Assembly: GCA_963514095.1 (NCBI GenBank)
Contig: OY741266.1
Coordinates: forward strand, 14,255,797-14,319,796
Direction: 5' to 3'
DNA from: Eutrigla gurnardus
Lineage: Eukaryota > Chordata > Actinopteri > Perciformes > Triglidae
DNA: 64,000 bases
Position numbers and translations under genes: made by a program. The notes below the pieces were generated by a model, which did not search any database, had not been told where the DNA came from, and worked only from the letters and a program-made list of their open reading frames with translations. Shown here piece after piece: positions 61,007-64,000 of this stretch. Numbering within the stretch: position 1 is the first letter of the stretch; the number at the start of each line of letters is the position of its first letter.

Positions 61007-62059
61007 CTGACCAAACATCCACCAGAAGTATTTATAAGGAAGTGAAATGTGTTTCTTGTCTTTATTAGTGGCTTTGGCACCCAATCTGTGCACCTTGCGA
61101 CAGTGATGGAGCAGTCCATCTCAGCCAGGTTGTATAGAGGTGCTGGGGGAGGTGGGGGAGGGAGGGGTGAAGAGGGAGATTCATTTCATTAGAGAACTCC
61201 AGAGAAAGAAAAAGGGAGAGAATCAGAGTAGGGGGGGAGGAGAGGGCGGACGTGCAGATTCATTTTATTACAGAGCCTCAGAGCTGAAATGTCTCCATGG
61301 TGACGGATGGCCACAGCCACGGCCTCTGATGTTCAGTGTGAAGCAGCGAGGCTCTCTGCAGGACACAGCCCTATGATTAAGTCAGTAACATATCCAGATA
61401 TGCTGATCACTCACATGCACTCGCACACACGCACACACACGTACTGTAGACTTTAGGTCTGCAGGGACAGAGAGAGAGAGCGAGAGAGAGAGCACCATCA
61501 CTCATACAAGTATACACTTTTGCTTTCTCTCGTGTTTGAACTCAAATCCGTACATACTGTTACAGTTCACACACACCTTTTTAGAAGGTCGCATTGTTTG
61601 TTTTGTCATCCTGAAGGTCTCTCGAAGGTGAAACTCTGGGATTTCTTTCCGTTGTATGCTATAAATTATTAAACCAAACAGTACTAAAGAGCCTGTTGAT
61701 CAGAATGTTTTTATATTAGAGGAGAGTTTTAACAAAAGCAACTAGCATACCTGAAACCCCTCAGATAAACGATCAGGATTTTTCAGAAAGCAAGATTTAG
61801 GGTTAGCGAAGCTTCATGTTTAACCATCCTGATCCCAACAAATTATGCATGAGTGACACGACAATTTGTCGTGAATTATTGCACGGCATTTAGCGCGCAA
61901 TAACAACGCCGGTCTTGCTTTTACGTGTAATTTTACACGTTCACAATATGTAGTGAATATTGCACTTTAAAGATGACTCAGCAATGACAACAGCTTGTCT
62001 GTTTGCGCGGCTGTTAATGCTCCATACCAACTTTTCTGAGGGCAGCATGCTGAAAAAGT

Positions 62060-62600
62060 GGTGTCCAGGGGGGGGAGTGGTCCTTCATCGTTCTTGTGGA
62101 GATGTTTTCCATGGAAGGCAGAGGGCAGCCGATGATTGTCAGATCATATTCAGTTATGAGCCCATGATGGCATTGTCTGCAAACGGGTCCGTGGGAGTGT
62201 GTTCATAGGTGTAGAGGGCAAAGAGGAGCGGACGCCTGTGGAGAGCAGTGCTGAGTGTGAAGGCGGTGGAGCAGTCGGGTGAGATCTAAATGGTTTGAGG
62301 GCCGTTTGTGCACAGGTGGAAACAGGGAAGTCCAGGACAGCCAGTTGTCCAATAGGACATGGGAGATGATTGTTTGGAAGGCTGAGCTGTAGCTGAGCCA
62401 ATGCAGAGCATCCTTGCGGAGCTTCCCGGGTGTGCCAGATGGCTCATGGTGCTGTGTGGTGGGCTGTGGTGATGGCTTCGTCTGTGGATCTATTTGCTCT
62501 GTAAGCAAACTGTTGTAAGTCAAAGGTCGGAGAGAAGCTGGCTTTGATGTGGTGAGGAACAAGTAGAGAGCCAGGAGCCACTGCATCCATGTGCACCGCC
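62060..62600 (-). pseudogene. Jockey-like LINE reverse transcriptase remnant
   Basis: On the minus strand, split over three frames: LQQFAYRANRSTDEAITTA, then WLSYSSAFQTIISHVL (usual form DYSSAFNTI), PQT, LSTA...SSLPSTP (usual PQGCVLSPLL region) and FADNAIMG, where the active-site FADD has become FADN. This order matches fingers and palm of a fish jockey/L2-clade reverse transcriptase. Heavily decayed and of a different family from copies B-D. Confidence 0.75.
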
Positions 62601-64000
62601 ATCTTAGATCCTTTTAGGTTAGCGAGAACTCACATTATTCACACTATTTTCCTATTATAGTATTTGTGTTTGTAGTCACTGAACAACTATCAGTATCGGA
62701 GCACACTGGTGTCGGTCACACTTCCTGACATTCGTACTGTCACCTCGACGCCACATCTTCACCACCTGCTCATATGGATCGTGTAAATGAGCGACATGAG
62801 GAAATAAAGCCAGTGACAGCACTGGCAGGAACATTACACTCTGCATCCTCATTATGAGACCTCATCATAATGCCGACCTAGTTCGCCATAACAAAACAAA
62901 TCAAGCAAGACGAGCCGAGGCTTGTTTTTAGCCGAGTCGGTTGCCTTTTGCCACTGAAGCAGTTGTTGATCATTTTTGGCCCATATGAAGTTAGAGTTAG
63001 CGGAATTAGCCCCGGACAGACAGAGATGTGTGCTCACACACATCCAAACGCATGATCTCCCCACAGTATAATACCTGGCTGAGTTAACTAGAGAAAATTT
63101 AATACTAACATTTTAAGTATGCAAATTGGAAAATCCATTAGGCTATCCATCAAATTACAAGCAAAACAAACAAATTGAGTAGTAAACAAACACAAGTCAT
63201 GGGTTTCAGGCAGACTGACACTCTACAGAATAATCACTCCATCCTTTTTTTCTCCTCTCAACAGTTTCTAAAACAGATCTCCCAATGAACATTATTGGAC
63301 TTGTTTCCCACAGGCACAAGAGTAATGTGATGTTCTACAGTTTAGTAGAGTTTTTTTAAGTCCATGGAGAGCTGATCAGTGCCTGGATTCATTCTCTCTT
63401 CCATTACTCTGATCTGTCCCAGTAACTCAACAGCAGGCGAGAGAGCTGCAGATGGGTGGAGATGACAGGAGTATATGTTTATAGCATACATCACTGTCAT
63501 ACCCAGCGGTACAATGTCCATGCAAATGAGAGCAACATTTCTGCTTCTGTCATAGTTTTACTGTAAACATTTAGAGTGGACTTGTTGTTTCATGTGTTGT
63601 AAAATATCTTAATATGTTTTAAATGTGTGTTTGCTCTGAACAAAGACAAATAACTTGTCGTCTCTCACATCCCATTCGCTATCCAACTCGCTTCCTGAGG
63701 CTGCGGCCGACAGCACACATGGCCTCTCATTTGTTTGTGAAAGTCTTGGTATTGATTTGACAAGGCTGGATATCCAGCCAGTCCTGTTGTTAACCATACC
63801 GTCAAATTTGTTTGTTTGTGAAGCGTAATGTAAGCTTTCTGGCTCGTAGCTAAATCGTATCTGCCAAACCGTATCTAAGTATAGTAATGATTATTATGGT
63901 GTATTAGCAAATGGAGTGAACAGCGCTTGAAAAACTTTAGCTTTTGGTTGGAAACGCATGCAAGTCCAACAGTATTATCCCGTACATAGCAGCTCAACAC
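62601..64000. other. No gene recognised to window end
   Basis: AT-rich sequence with short frames lacking any resemblance I know. Confidence 0.55.

Larger units (their letters stand above)
60471..62059. other. Intergenic, no gene recognised
   Basis: Holds a 21-bp poly-G (60,636-60,656), a (CA)n run (60,970-61,005) and purine-rich sequence (61,140-61,250). Confidence 0.55.

Noticed and set aside
61140..61376. 78-codon Gly/Arg-rich frame
   Set aside because: Derived from purine-rich low-complexity sequence; no domain or splice context.

Overview
The window looks like vertebrate, most likely ray-finned (teleost) fish, genomic DNA. The coding exons are short and separated by introns full of (GT)n/(CA)n microsatellites. 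The dispersed repeats are of types common in fish genomes: L2/jockey-like LINE fragments, a PIF/Harbinger remnant, a Tc1/mariner-IS630-like element and THAP-carrying TTAA elements. The species cannot be told from the sequence.

Region 1-18,020 holds the 3' half of one recognisable gene on the + strand. Eight exons (4,050-17,175) encode the last 413 residues of MGAT5B (GnT-Vb/GnT-IX), a Golgi beta-1,6-N-acetylglucosaminyltransferase of the GT18 family. All seven internal introns can be placed to the base and keep frame; one uses a GC donor and one exon start is a NAGNAG tandem acceptor. The 5' exons lie outside the window. A 3' UTR of about 0.85 kb ends near overlapping AATAAA signals followed by a GT-rich stretch. 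The introns hold simple repeats, one fish dispersed repeat with a CTCF-like core, and one copy of a diverged direct repeat whose partner lies downstream of the gene.

Region 18-54 kb is mostly intergenic and rich in transposon debris. It contains an L2-like LINE 3' end (23.5-24.05 kb), an LTR-like fragment (24.06-24.33 kb) and two inverted copies of a TTAA-flanked element that encodes a THAP zinc finger (34.07-34.95 and 43.25-44.17 kb, Kolobok-like). A nearly intact 2.4-kb Tc1/mariner-IS630-like transposon has 25-bp perfect inverted ends and a three-exon transposase with one frameshift (37.38-39.79 kb). Three copies of a second L2-like LINE (31.4, 42.0 and 50.6-52.3 kb) carry different internal deletions.

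Region 54.5-55.7 kb holds the most interesting unknown: three consecutive minus-strand exon candidates. Their splice sites and phases agree (all phase 1), and together they encode a cysteine-rich segment followed by a C-terminal hydrophobic segment. I do not recognise the protein. Region 56-64 kb holds a MITE-like repeat, a broken PIF/Harbinger transposase, a decayed jockey-like reverse transcriptase and otherwise anonymous sequence. I saw no tRNA, rRNA or CRISPR features, and no promoter I could support.
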